This document shows positions 51,301-62,670 of a stretch of 64,000 nucleotides of DNA, one piece after another. Within the stretch, counting starts at the first letter, position 1. Each line of letters starts with the position of its first letter. Source of the stretch: Paragyromitra xinjiangensis. Its lineage: Eukaryota; Ascomycota; Pezizomycetes; Pezizales; Discinaceae. The notes beneath the pieces are model-generated. The model made no database searches. It worked only from the letters and a program-made list of their open reading frames with translations, and was not told the DNA's origin. A program made the position numbers and the translations under genes. The stretch is taken from assembly GCA_038503065.1 (NCBI GenBank), contig JBCAMK010000005.1:1860001-1924000 (forward strand). Reading direction: 5' to 3'.

Positions 51301-51589
51301 GTCTTTTCTCTAGCCGGGTGTCGTGGCTACATGCAGTCTACATGTAGTCTTCTCGGTAAAATAGTAATGTACGAGTGATATCTCATGGGTACCCCTCATC
51401 ACCCACCAGTGAAAGTCATTACAAGTTGTAATTATTAAAGAAGCTACGAATAGATCGTTAACTAGGAACTTAAAACATTTTTATTTCAATATAAAGAGCG
51501 TGATTTCTGGGTATTAAAGCCATACTAAGCAATCTCACAAACTTTTCCGTATTAAATACCTTGTATACATGCATTGGTGGGTATACTGA
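48322..51589. other. 3.3-kb sparse region with inverted repeat
   Basis: AT-rich stretch between RPL11 and the M20 peptidase 3' end. It contains an inverted repeat at 50481-50683 and a TACATGTA at 51339. ORFs at 49536-49985, 50255-50548 and 51061-51282 have weak coding look at best, with no recognised family; they may be relics. Confidence 0.5.
50481..50683. repeat. 63-bp imperfect inverted repeat, 77-bp spacer
   Basis: Arms 50481-50543 and 50621-50683 match at about 51 of 63 positions when inverted. Several mismatches are C-T or G-A, as after RIP-like decay, but transversions also occur. It could be a decayed foldback element or a hairpin transcript. Confidence 0.7.
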
Positions 51590-52825
51590 TCATGCAAGTG
51601 TGTGTAGCACTAATTTTTTATATCCCTCAACCGCTTGTTCAAGCTCTGCAATTGTTATGGACTCGCTGTCGCTATGGGCGGAAGCGATTCTAAAAAGTCA
51701 CGTATGTTAGAGTATTGAAAGATAGAGGGTTTAGACAAAACTTACGACCCTGGACCATACAAGTACTTCTTATGGTCACCCTCGAGGTGAGGGATATCGG
51801 TTCCATAAGAGTGAGCCTCCGTCTCAAATCCTGCATACACGTTAGCCATTGAAAGAGAGTGAAGGACAAGACACCTGCTCACCCTCAACATCATGATCCA
51901 ACAGCTGCGGCCCATACTCATTCTCACTATACACATGTCGAACCGGCATCCCTTCCAACGCCTTATCAATCACCTCCCTCACACTCTCCCCCTTAACCGC
52001 TAACCTCACCGCAATACTCGCATTCGCAAACGCACTCACAACATTCGCCGCAACCCCTCCTCTCATAAGACCATAATTCAACGTTGTATTCCCCAACAAC
52101 TCCGACCCCGGAAACTCCAATCCACCAAGTGTATACAACGCCTCTATCAGCCGTCTATTCGCATCAACACCCAATTGCGGATACCCCGAGTGGGCCGCCT
52201 TCCCATACGCCTCGAGCGTGAACGATAACGACCCTTTGTGTCCAAGCGAGAGCTTATTCTCCGTCGGCTCGCCGAAAATCACCGCATCCCACGACAGTCC
52301 GAGATCGTTGGCCGCACGCATGCCCGCGCCGTCGACCTCCTCGCCAACGACATAGAGCAGTGATACATCATTATCTCCAATCACGCTAGCAGCAAGGAGT
52401 TCCTCCAGGGCGATGATCTGCGCTGCGACGGAACCTTTAGCGTCGTTGGTGCCGCGGCCTGTGATGGTGCCATTGGAGTGACGCGTGTACGGGATGTACG
52501 GGGTGACGGTGTCAATGTGGGATGTGAGGAGGGTGGTGGTCTTGCGGGTGGTGCCGGAGTAGGCGTAGATATTGTTGCGGCCGGGGGTGGAGCCGACGGG
52601 TTGGCGCTCGACGGTGAAGGAGTGGGATTCGAGGTAGGTTGCGAGCCAGTCACTGATGGAGGTTTCGGAGGGGGTGACGGATGGGATATCGCAGAGAGAT
52701 TTGTGGAGTTTTAGAAGGGCGGAATTGTCTCGAGGGTGTCTGGTGGGACGGGTTGTTCCGCGTGCTATCGTGACCTCTGAGATGGCCGCGAGGGAAAACG
52801 CGAGGGAGAGCAATTGAAACTTCAT
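51590..52825 (-). CDS. secreted M20-family metallopeptidase
   Basis: Zinc peptidase of the ArgE/DapE/carboxypeptidase (M20) type. Minus-strand exons 51883-52825, 51746-51830 and 51590-51689, 375 aa. A signal peptide (MKFQLLSLAFSLAAISEVTIA) indicates secretion or vacuolar delivery. Metal motifs are SHIDTV (His and Asp ligands), GRGTNDAKGS, the catalytic GEEVDG and GEPTENKL. A dimerisation-type domain contains YGKAAHSGYPQLGVDAN. The third exon supplies the C-terminal His ligand region (ASAHSDSESITIAELEQAVEGYKKLV). Substrate is unknown; acetylornithine deacetylase-like or peptidase activity are both possible. Confidence 0.9.
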
Positions 52826-54718
52826 GATGCTGGTGCCAATTGACGGGCTGCTCTGGACATTCCGATGCAGTCTGAAGGGGATTTAGACGGAAGGGGTGAC
52901 CGGGTAGACATTAGAAAACGACCTCCTCGTCTGGGCCGCGCTATCACCGTGGCAGACCGGCATAGGTAATGTTCCTGCATGCTGATCCCCGATGGGGGTG
53001 CCGTGACTGCATGTATGCAGTTTCCCAAGGGTCCAGTTGTGTCTGAGTCCGATATATGTGGAAAGAGTATTGTCATAGCAGTGAAGTATTAAAACCGTCG
53101 ATGGTGACTTTTCTTCTGTCTGCAAATATTGCAGATATTCAGAGTTCTTGCAATCCCCTTACGTCATCTATCAACACAGACAAGCTCTTTGATAACTGCC
53201 CTATGAGCAACTACAATCACAAGTGGCCCTTGGAGAAAACGCGCATTGGGTAAAGGATAAGCGAACCTGCATAGTTGGACGGGCCTTGGCATCAGATTGC
53301 TTAAACCTGGCGAGTAACGAACTGCACTTTATGAAGCTTCGCTATCGCCTAGCAAGCAGGTAAAAGAAGAACCCCGAACGATGCCCACAACCAGCAAGAT
53401 ACCAAACAGCACCGACACCCGCCAAGCCATCACAGCCTGCTCAAAAGTGACAAAACATACGCCTCTTGCGTAGGGATGTAACAACGGCTTGCCAATCTCC
53501 CGCGCAGCCCTCTCTCCACCTCCGTGTAACTCGCACAATTAATTCCCTCCCCTTCGCCGCGATGTCATCTCAATGTAGGGCTTGTATTCGTCCGAGAACT
53601 CCCTCCACCGTTAGCATTCGTTTATGCAGGGCACATTCCCAAGAGCAAGTGATCGGTTATCGAGGTCACAATCGCTCACTCACTCACTCACTCACTCACT
53701 CACAGCCCCCCCCTGAAATGCTTAGATACCAAATGTAATGATATCATTCTTGCTATCCTTCCCTACTGGACGGATGTGCCCCGATGTTTCTCGGCTCCGG
53801 ATGAAAGAAAAAACAAATGTTTCATCCAAGCCTCAAACGCCAAGATGCGGAAAGAAGAAAAATGTCGTTTCTTGGAGCACAGACAGGAAAACGTCACTAT
53901 GAAAAAAAAACCTTTATGTCCACAGTTATGTCTGCGCATGGACCCTCATTAAATCGATCAACCCCTCACTAAGCTGGATTTCTGCAGACGACGTGTCAAG
54001 GAGGAAAGGGAAAAAAAAAAGTGGGAGCTAAAATGAAATCAAGAATCTAGTTGAACTTTTTGTCCTCGCCCAAAAACCTCCCTATAATAAAGTATCCCAT
54101 TTTTCCGCCTGAAAAAGAAAAGAAAAAAACGACCGAAGTAAATACAGTAGAAATATGTTCAACGAAGGGATATATCGAAAGGGGTATCCAATCAACTGTA
54201 CAGCATAATAGTAACAAGAAAACCAACCAGATATCCGGCCAAATATCACCGTTCCTAACGACCGAGAGAAACAACCCACACCCTGCCCTTCCCGTTCTTC
54301 CCGTGCCGTCCCTTCCGCCTGTAGATCCATCATGAACTCCATCAATCGTTAAACATCCCCATCCTATCCCAGCCAGCCAACCAGCCAGACAGACACATGC
54401 CCAATTGCGCCAAACTAGGAAATAAAAATAAAAGCACCAGCCCACCGTTCCATCCGCCCGCCTGTTCGTCTCCATTGCTGACGAAAAAAAAAACTCCCCA
54501 TGCCCAAAGTAGAAAGTATAGATCCCCAAGGAAAAAAGGAAAAGGAGGAAAACCCGAGTCGTAATGTCGTTGCATAATTCGTAATCATTCATGCGGTGAT
54601 ATGGTATGTAAAGTCGACGGCCATTAAGAAATAGAGCGAGAGTATGGATACATCGAACATAAAGATGATATCGATCGAGAGCACTATTCAGCCCTATCTA
54701 GGCTGGGTTGTTGGGTAT
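52826..54718. other. 1.9-kb intergenic region
   Basis: The left part is the promoter of the peptidase gene. A CTCA tetramer run lies at about 53678-53702. A possible mitochondrial presequence ORF starts at 53562, but no second exon was found. The right part (54000-54700) is AT-rich and likely 3' UTR of the small membrane protein. Confidence 0.5.
53676..53703. repeat. CTCA tetranucleotide microsatellite
   Basis: Six or seven tandem CTCA copies, seen directly. Confidence 0.8.
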
Positions 54719-55106
54719 CTACACCATCAACCCAGCAACGATAAAACTGATACCACCGACAATAACCGCCATCAACCCGGGTGTCATCGCGCGATCTCGT
54801 GGCTCATGCATATTGTACATCTGTGATAGTCGTAGTGAAGGTGCGGAAGAAGCTGGTGGAAATAAAAATCAAATTAGCTTTTTCATGGCTCCTTGAGCTA
54901 GATGAGAAGGAGGAAGGAAAGGGGATGCAGGGATAAAAAGACTCACTCATCCTCTTTTCATCCTGGTGGACAGGCATAGCATCACGGCCCGTATTCCCCG
55001 CGAGTGCTTGGAAGGGGTGGCCAGCGATGACACTGGCGATCGCGAGGAGGAGGAGCATGAATGCGAATGAGGTACGCAGCGTGAGGAGTCGGCTGAGGTT
55101 GAACAT
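54719..55106 (-). CDS. small protein with signal peptide and C-terminal membrane segment, 97 aa
   Basis: Minus-strand exons 54947-55106 and 54719-54852. The N-terminal hydrophobic segment (FAFMLLLLAIASVIAG) looks like a signal peptide or anchor. A polar middle follows (GRDAMPVHQDEKRM/TSSAPSLRLSQMYNMHEPRDRAM), then a hydrophobic C-terminal helix (GLMAVIVGGISFIVAGLMV). The acceptor at 54853 is the one of two that keeps frame into the second helix; the other ends after five residues. Family not recognised. It could be a small ER, Golgi or plasma-membrane protein. The 5' flank runs about 900 bp to the next coding-like sequence. Confidence 0.6.
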
Positions 55107-56015
55107 GATTGTAGTGTTGAGTGGTAGAAGGAGGAGGAATTGGCTGAGATGGATTTAGGGTTTTTCTTTGGTAGCAGGGCGAGAGTGTCGCGAGGCAGCT
55201 GCGTGTGGTTTTATATTCCGTAGGTGTAGAATGTGATCTGACTCGGATATGCCAAAGGAATGCGGAGGCGAGGGGCGCTTTTTGTATGTCGGTAGGTCAG
55301 CAGCAGGAAGGGTGGTAGGTAGCTCCTCGTAACTCCGTGTGTGTAACTTTTTTTACTGAGCTGTCCAGGTGCCGGTTGTTCCAGGATCCCTCTCCAGATC
55401 CAAATGCAGGGTCCCTCGTGGTGTACAAAAAAGAAATTAGGAAATGGGGTAGATAGAGTAGGAAATGTGCGGGGAGCAGATAATTCGTTCAGTAGAGCAT
55501 GCAAGGCAGGATGGAAGAGGAAAGACTGAGTCTCTTTATTTCGCTTTCCCCATCATCATCACCATGGACTGTTTGTGCCTGCTTGTTCTTTCCCTTCCTG
55601 CCCTGACACACACACGAGGCGAGGGTGGGCATCGTCACGTCACGCGCCCTGGCTTCTTTTTTTGTTTTTTCTTACCTTTGAGTACTTCATCTTTAACAGG
55701 TCCCTTTTGCTTGTCCGTTGCGGGTTTGACCAATTTCCCTGGTCATACATCTCTGGGTGTCTGCTTGTCTCACTTTCGCCTCTGCTTGGCGAGACGGTGG
55801 CTGCTTATTCGTTGTCATAGTTACTCTTTGCAGCTGGCATTTAAAAAAGGTTTACCATTTTTACGGGAAGCGCCTGTCTTTCTTTGGGCCACTGGCGTAC
55901 TGTAAAATCCCCTTTTCCTTCCGCGCGATAGTTACATGTACTCCTTAAAATAGTATACATGTATACAATAATACACTAATTTCCCAAAGCTGTAAGGTTT
56001 GCACACGTTGGTTCA
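55107..56015. other. intergenic, promoter of the small membrane protein
   Basis: About 900 bp. Two TACATGTA palindromes lie close together at 55933 and 55956. ORFs at 55465-55948 are T-rich reads and not called. Confidence 0.45.
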
Positions 56016-58025
56016 TTGTACAGTAGCAACCGCAAGCGCAACCCCGCCATCTTCATTAAAATGCGTATTATACAGCTCACCCACAGGACAAGGGAAAGCA
56101 TTCAGAGACAAGCAATCCTGAACCCTGAGGATGTCGAAACCGCTTTGGACAAGATCAGGGAAATAAAATCAGTAGCAAGCATTGAAGTAGCTATTTTCTA
56201 TATGATGAATTGATATAGCTTGATCTTGAGGATTTCAAGGAAGTTATTGAATGCACATACCCCTGCCCTCCGGTCACTACCGCGGTCGCCACCATCGATC
56301 GAAAGACAGTGCTTGCTAACGCTGCCTAGTGTATCTGGCTAAATATCTCAACGCCAGCTTATCACGTGTAGGATTCATCGGCTCCGGTAGGTTTCTCCTT
56401 CTTAATCATATTGAAAATTTGAAGTACTGATCTCGTGATACAGTTATTTACCCGCACTGTAGCACAGTTCGAGCTCACTACCGGAAAGGAGTACTACAGT
56501 AACTTGCCCTCTAAGAATTCTAGTCATAAAATTGTTCGTCTTATGGGAATATGCGGGTCGGGCAAGACAGCCAAAAAATCTTAGATCATAGCTATAGAGA
56601 AGAAAAAGAGTGATGAGAGTACTGCTGTTGGTAAGGATCGAACTGTCGTGTTTTTTGTAAGTCTTGCCTAATATATTTTCTGTCGCAGGTTGATTTTATC
56701 AGTACTAGCAGTAAAGCTGTAGTGGTAGAGGCAGCAGATGAGAAACGCTTTAATGCCTCGTTTAGTACAAGAGATCAAGCCTCCAAAGATTATTTTACGG
56801 AGGCCATATATTCTGATCAATGAGTTTATAATTTGACGAGGTTGGTGAACTATATGTGCATGTAGTAGGAGGTGACGGTGGCTATATAATGTACTATACA
56901 TATGGTATACCACATAGTCTACTTTAACACTTTCTCTCACCACTCTGTATCTCCCTCCATCCGGCAGTACGAACGCCTCGAGAACGCTTTTCTGCAGAGG
57001 CCCCGCCTTCCATCTGGAATATCGTTTTTAGTTAAGGAGCTGCTGATGTAAATAGTCTGCTCAATCCCGCCATCTTCTAATAAGAACATCACCATCCCGT
57101 GGAAAACAACCGTGGGAAGCGCCGCTACCGTGGGAGCAACTTAGACTGACAAAACCGCACAGGCCCTCCCTAGGCTGGCACCTTCATAGGCACAAATGCT
57201 CTTCAGTTCAGGTATACAAGCTCAGGCCAAGAGTTCCTGAAGATCCGTACATTCGATACATCACCGATTAGAGACGGCTGGATGTGAAGTTCTCTGGGAA
57301 ATGTGGGGTAAGGTAAGACGTTATCGGAAAAGATCCGTACACGCTCACAATGAAGTCAAATATCTTTGACCGGTCCTTGCCGTGTCTATCATCAGCCTGC
57401 CCTAGACTCACTCGAGTTGAGGATGACAACGGTCCGACGTGTATTTGCACGATACCGGTTACGTTACCACGGTAGGTGATGATCTTATCGATCCTGATTT
57501 CCTCAGATACTTGCGTTCTCCGTCCTACACTTCACAGAGCGGTGACGTCACGATCTTCAATATCGATTCGAAGCTACGCTTTAGCAATGCGGAAATCGAA
57601 ACGGCATCAACCGGCCAGGTTATCCCGTAGAGCACGATGCCAAATGGGATAATTGGGCCAATGTACTCATTGGCCACACTCAAATGAGGACTATCCCTCA
57701 TGTTTTCTTGGAGAATGGTGCGAACTTGATAGAAAGTGTGTGGGGTGAGCTTGTCATTGAGTGGTACTACGATTTTGAGGTAGCTTGTGTGGTTGTCTTG
57801 TGAGGTTTTGCTTTTCTCTGGGGCACAGAATATGGAGTGAAAATTTCGGGGATGCAATTGATAGATGTGCTATCTATGGTGATGACGGACTTTACAGGCT
57901 CTGGGTTTCCTATGTTTCTTGCTTTAATGCTCACTAACAAGGCATCTTGTTTGTAGTGAAAATCCGTTGTTTCGGACCACCCTTGATGCTATCGCAAGAT
58001 ATTTTGCGAATTATTACTTCGCCTA
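56016..58025 (+). pseudogene. decayed coding sequence with P-loop-like motif
   Basis: A series of plus-strand fragments with strongly protein-like composition, separated by stops and frame changes. They include NPEDVETALDKIREIKS (56110-56210), DLEDFKEVIECTYP (from 56222), YLAKYLNASLSRVGFIGSG (56331-56388), FTRTVAQFELTTGKEYYS and MGICGSGKTAKKS (56444-56585), EAADEKRFNASF (within 56689-56823), ALQFRYTSSGQEFLKIR (57195-57279), GDDLIDPDFLRYLRSPSY (57439-57630), MRTIPHVFLENGANLIE (57630-57792), FGDAIDRCAIYGDDG (57829-57930) and FRTTLDAIARYFANYYF (57957-58025). GICGSGKT resembles a Walker A loop. Family not recognised. An intact gene with many introns is possible but would need several unusual junctions, so relic is preferred. 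Confidence 0.45.
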
Positions 58026-59532
58026 ATGCTAACCATCTTTAGGCTCTGTTGGCGAAGTGACTTGCCCATAGTGTAGGTTCTTTCTAGGGAAGCATGAGGG
58101 CGCTTGGGGCAGCGTCTAGGACTAGCTCTATCTACTACTACTTCATCCGCGTTAAAAAGGAACTGTCCTCAAGCGTAAGGCGTTTTTGGCGGCAAATTTT
58201 ATTCTAGGGACCAACTAAAAGCTACAGCCTGAAACTATAGCGCGGTTCAACCAGGTCAGCACTAACATGTTTCGTTTGGCGCTGCTATCAGATTAACGGA
58301 GCTATCCTAGTATCCAAATAAAGAGCACGGCGGTGAAAGTGGTAATTTGCTTGGGCTGCGACAGGCTGGATAAGTGTTGAACCGCTAGCAAAGCTAAGTC
58401 ACTAGTAGCCCATTCATGAAATAGGTTTATACTACCGTGTTGTTTATTGTTCACCTTGGGGTATATACATGTAATTTGGGATCTCAACGATCACGCCGAC
58501 CGCAACGATTAATTCTAAGTATGGCAGACGGTTCTAATTTCTATATCACTAGATAGCTGTTGATGGGGGTAAGAAAATATATGTGCAATCAAAGCTTTTG
58601 CGCGAAACCTCCCTTGGCCCAACCAACTCAACTCAGTACACTATTTGGCTTGCCTGGTTAGTTTTCTTCCTCATTTTGCTTGAGGAACTTGGATTTTGCT
58701 TATTTTATAGTAGCCAATCGGTTCTCCAATCCACTGCCTATTCTTATCCATATACCACGTTAGAATTTTGCTGTGACCCAACCGCTGTCACTAAGTGTGC
58801 GTGGAAAATTCGCCTGTCGCATGTTCTCTTAGCCTCGGGGCTGAGCATATAGTCTTCGAGTTACTCGGTTATACTTTTCACTCAGCTGCAGGTCGTTCTA
58901 GTCTGTTATTTCTCGTGTTTGCTGAAGCGTAGTTCCAGAACGCTGTTGATGTCGAGTTCAGCAAGAGCTTCTGCTTTCTGAGCGAGCGAACCCAGGAAGA
59001 GTATCTGAACGTTGTCATAGTCGCGGGAACGGCGTAAACGGCGTAAACGGCGTACCTTACAGCACCCTCGATCTCGCTAAGGTCTAGCCCTGCACTCCAA
59101 TGTTTGATCTCCGGAAGGGTTGGGATAGCCGCGTGTACTAGGTTCCGTGGTTAGGGCGATAAGAAATCGCTCTACCAAAATCACTGCGCCCCTGGTGATG
59201 GGTCTGTTTTCCCAATAAACTATATTTGTAGTAATTGGCGAATACGAACGCCGAGGAGATGTTTCACTATTGTGAACAACAACGTTGATGTGATTTCAAA
59301 TTCCTACTAGTCTAGATTTTGATACAGGAAGACTCTGAAACAAGACAAGAAACGTTTCGATAACGGATTTTATTTTACTTACAACTACTGGTCGCATCCT
59401 TGATCTAACATGCAAAAGCTTATGTAGAGTGCCTGCATGAAACTCTACCGACATGCATTATCCTGTCTGACGGGTCAACATGCCGTTTTTTTGCTTCCTT
59501 TCATGGAATCAAATAAACCGACCGCCGCCCCT
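58026..59532. other. sparse region with further coding fragment and 9-bp repeat
   Basis: A fragment reading NAVDVEFSKSFCFLSERTQ lies on the plus strand near 58935-59037 and looks protein-like, perhaps a continuation of the upstream relic. It ends at a 9-bp tandem repeat (cggcgtaaa, three copies, about 59029-59054). A TACATGTA lies at 58466. The 89-codon ORF at 58583-58852 is hydrophobic but unsupported. Confidence 0.45.
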
Positions 59533-60328
59533 CTACCCTCTCCCAACAGTTGGGTCACTCCCAATCTCACTCACGTCTCCACCCTTCCTCACAATCCCGA
59601 CTACCTCCTCTAAGCTCCTCACCACATGTTTAGGCTTCCCTAGTCCATCCGCCCATCCGTTTCCTTCCCTATCCACCCACACTGTTCCCATACCCGCCCG
59701 GGCCGCGCCGACGATATCAAATGGGTTTGAACTAATAAGATATACCTCACTCGGATCGAGCGGCCCGAGTTCAACCTGCTGCGTTTGCACGAAGTACTCG
59801 TAGGTTTTGGGATCTGGCTTGAACCGCTTGATTGCGTCAACAGAGATGTATTTCAGGTCCTTGACGCCCTCTAGAGTAGTCTTAGAGAGGGTTGTGGCGA
59901 GAGTTGATGGGGTGCCATTAGAGAAGATGACAGCACGGGTGGATAAGAGAGAGGGAAGATCAGAGACGAAGGCTGTGGCATCAGGGAATGGCTTGAGGTA
60001 GGTGTAGGTTACGAGGATGGCGTCGACGGCTTCGCCGGGGAGTGAGGTAGAGTTCTCATGGAGTGCGTGGAGGAGACTAAGACGGGTGACGGTGTCGAAT
60101 GATTCGTATATATCTGGAGATTGTGAATATGGAGCACAGTGGGGAGTGAGGAGGGAGAATACTCATGGAGTTTAGACGCCAGGTGTATTCGAGCTGGTAT
60201 TTACGCCAATCTTGGACAATCTTGGGGGCGCTCGGGGGATTGACATATTGTTTGAGCACGCTGGCAATTGAGGAAGTGTCGAGGATGGTTCCGTAGAGGT
60301 CAATTGCGAGAACTTTGATTGGACCCAT
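59533..60328 (-). CDS. haloacid dehalogenase type II-like hydrolase
   Basis: HAD-superfamily hydrolase of the 2-haloacid dehalogenase type. Minus-strand exons 60163-60328 and 59533-60113, 248 aa. The nucleophile Asp10 is in AIDLYGTILDT. Motif II is FSNGTPSTL, the motif III Lys is in KRFKPDPKTYEYF, and motif IV is SSNPFDIVGAARAG. The cap domain lies at about residues 20-100 (RKYQLEYTWRLNSMNIYESF across the intron). SSN before the motif IV Asp is typical of the dehalogenase group rather than the phosphatases. The natural substrate is unknown. Divergent from the HNH gene, with about 380 bp between starts. Confidence 0.9.
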
Positions 60329-60707
60329 GGTGAGTAAGTGTTTAAGAACTACGATGGTGATTGGTGCTTGAGAGACAGAAGGGGGTTCTAATTGGAAAAT
60401 AACCTATGCTGGAACACCTCATCGGGTTTCTGTCATCTCAGCGGAGAAGTCCGTGAAGTAACGATGCACAAAACATGGGGTAATGAGCAATAACCAGCGC
60501 CAAGAATTATATTTTGACTCTACTATCTTTCTATGACTCTTCTATCCGCATTATCTTCTGATCCCTAGCTATCATATTCACTCTATACATAGACCTTGGA
60601 GTCTCCTGCCAGTGCAATGTTACTGCTTACAGAATACAGAGGGCTCTAACAGGTACAAAGGCAGGAATAAGCATTATACGACCCCGAAACATCTACACAC
60701 CAGCGTA
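60329..60707. other. shared promoter of HAD and HNH genes
   Basis: About 380 bp between divergent starts. No other feature seen. An in-frame upstream ATG at 60612 could extend the HNH protein by 32 residues. Confidence 0.4.
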
Positions 60708-61563
60708 ATGAACCCCACCACCGACACTCCCAACTTCTCCACCCTTCGAGAATGTCTCACCGCCCCTATAATCCGCAAAGCATCCCTCGCCGCCCAAAAA
60801 GCCCACAAGGGAACCAAACACGCAGCCGAAACAACCGACACCGACGTCTCCGAGCTTTCCGACTTTATCGACTACCTCACAACTGAGCTCTGGCCCTTAC
60901 TCCCACCACGTCTCCAAACCGCAGACTACAATGCATACCTCGAAGACAAGGCCGTCAAAGACCTCGACTCTTTCAGTCTTAAGAGCGTGCCTTTAAGCTT
61001 CTCAGAGAGTCTCATTGGATACGACCTGGTTGCTGATGACGACGACGTGCAGAAGCTAATTGTTGCTGTCATGGAGGACTACGTGGACGCTGTGTGTGCA
61101 CCACCCCCGGTATGGGTTGAAACTCGCACGGAGGAGTGTGAGATATGTGAGAGGAATGTGCCATTGACTTATCACCACTTGATACCCGTATGTGTACTGT
61201 ACTTCTGTAGTGATGGAGGGGGGGACTGATTGTGTGAATGGTAGAAATCAACACATACGAAGGTTTTGAGACGGAAGTGGCACCCAGAACATATGCTTAA
61301 TAGTGTAGCGTGGCTTTGCAGGTATGTTTTTATTTTTTATTTTGGCTTAGGAGGTTCATAGGAGGGTTTGGCGGGATGGGTGGTGGCTTAAGAGGACATG
61401 GTGTAGAGCTTGTCATTCGACGGTGCATCGATGTGCGCCGAATGAGACATTAGCAAAAGAGTTTTATACGGTTGAGAGGCTGCTGGAGAGGGATGATATC
61501 CAGAAGTGGAGAGTTTATATATCGAAGCAGAGATGGGGTGGGAGAGGGTGTAGAAAGCGGTGA
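60708..61563 (+). CDS. HNH-domain protein
   Basis: Exons 60708-61187, 61245-61321 and 61407-61563, 237 aa. Residues 1-140 are helical and not recognised. The C-terminal part carries a zinc-binding HNH-type fold: C144-x2-C147 (EECEICERN), HH at 156-157 (TYHHLIP), C185-x2-C188 and H189...H193 (LCRACHSTVH). These residues are split over all three exons and recover perfectly when spliced. Such fungal proteins are often annotated as HNH endonuclease-like, but nuclease activity is not established. The start at 60708 (MNPTTDTPNF) is preferred to 60612, whose extra residues look like leader. Confidence 0.85.
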
Positions 61564-61826
61564 TTGGAGGGTTGGTAAGATAATTGATTATGGAGCTGGA
61601 GTGATAGCTTATGAAATCTAGCATATGGAGCTGGATGGGAATACGATGTACTGGAGTCTTGTATATGCTAGAGACATAGTATTCCAAAAAAAAAAAAGAT
61701 ACCCAAATATTGATTGATAGAACGCCTTGCAATTAAACCAACACCTGATTAAAGTAGAAACCCGTAGATCCTGGGTATACACCAAAAACGAATATATAAC
61801 TCAACCTATAACCTCAACCAATCATC
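61564..61826. other. short convergent intergenic region
   Basis: The 3' ends of the HNH and MED9 genes, with an A-run near 61685-61698. Nothing else seen. Confidence 0.45.
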
Positions 61827-62189
61827 TCATGAGTCCATCTCCATTTTTTCTCCTCCCCTCCTCTGCACAACTTCCGTCACAACCTCCATCCTCGAAACCG
61901 CTGTCATGATCCCCCTCTGACGCTCAATCTTCTCCTCCAGCTCCCTAATCTCCCTCTTCTGCTCCTCAAGAGTACGGTCCACATCCGGCAGCTCCGAAAC
62001 CATCACTCGTGCGCGCTCCAGCTTTAATCTGATCCGACTAGACTCGTGCGCGACATCTTTCGGATCGAGCTCATCGTTGTACACGCGCTGCAGCAGCGCG
62101 TGGAGGTCCGGCAAGAAATCAAAGGCGTTCGCGGGAAGAGACGTGGGTGCCGTCTCGATGGGAGCCTCAGTGGGGGCGTCGCTGGTCAT
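61827..62189 (-). CDS. MED9: Mediator subunit 9
   Basis: Middle-module subunit of the Mediator complex bridging activators and RNA polymerase II. Single exon, 120 aa. The disordered N-terminus is followed by the family core FDFLPDLHALLQRVYN and a long coiled coil from about residue 45 to 105 (ESSRIRLKLERARVMVSEL, LEEQKREIRELEEKIERQ). Size and helix layout agree with fungal Med9. Recognition rests on this short core, so it is somewhat less certain than the enzymes. Confidence 0.8.
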   Translation of the reverse strand: MTSDAPTEAPIETAPTSLPANAFDFLPDLHALLQRVYNDELDPKDVAHESSRIRLKLERARVMVSELPDVDRTLEEQKREIRELEEKIERQRGIMTAVSRMEVVTEVVQRRGGEKMEMDS

Positions 62190-62670
62190 CTCAGCACTGA
62201 TATCAGTTACTTGAGGGGATTTGAGGTCGATCTGGTCGGTGGGAATTTTTATTTTATTTTTTTGATGAACAGACGATGAGGATCGAGAGAAAGTGGCGGA
62301 GTGACTGGGCCACTGTTTGATCGGTCTGACGTCGGTCCAGGGACCCGGTTACGTAGGAGAATGCCGGAACGGTGTGTAAACCTGTGTCGGTGGGACGTGA
62401 TAAACAACCCACCCCGCTGCTTAGGAAAAAAAACCATCCCACGTTTTTTCGATCTGCCCCTCATTCTGTCAAGCTATTTCTTGGAATCTTCTGCCCTCGG
62501 TTTTTTTTCGGTTCCCGGACTTTGTCTTTGATAAAAACATCTGTCTTAGAAATTTCATAGAACTTCTTCTCGGGTCTTTTGTTTCATTTCGTTTTTTCGA
62601 GGTAGATAGACATATACCTGGATTGTTCCATTGAGTTGTGAACGGAAAAGAAGTTAGAGAATTAGACGAA
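62190..62670. other. shared promoter of MED9 and iPGM
   Basis: About 480 bp between divergent starts. It has T-runs near 62506 and 62594 and small spurious ORFs. Confidence 0.4.

Noticed and set aside
53562..53738. ORF starting MSSQCRACIRPRTPS, like a mitochondrial presequence
   Set aside because: It runs into the CTCA microsatellite and no downstream exon could be found.
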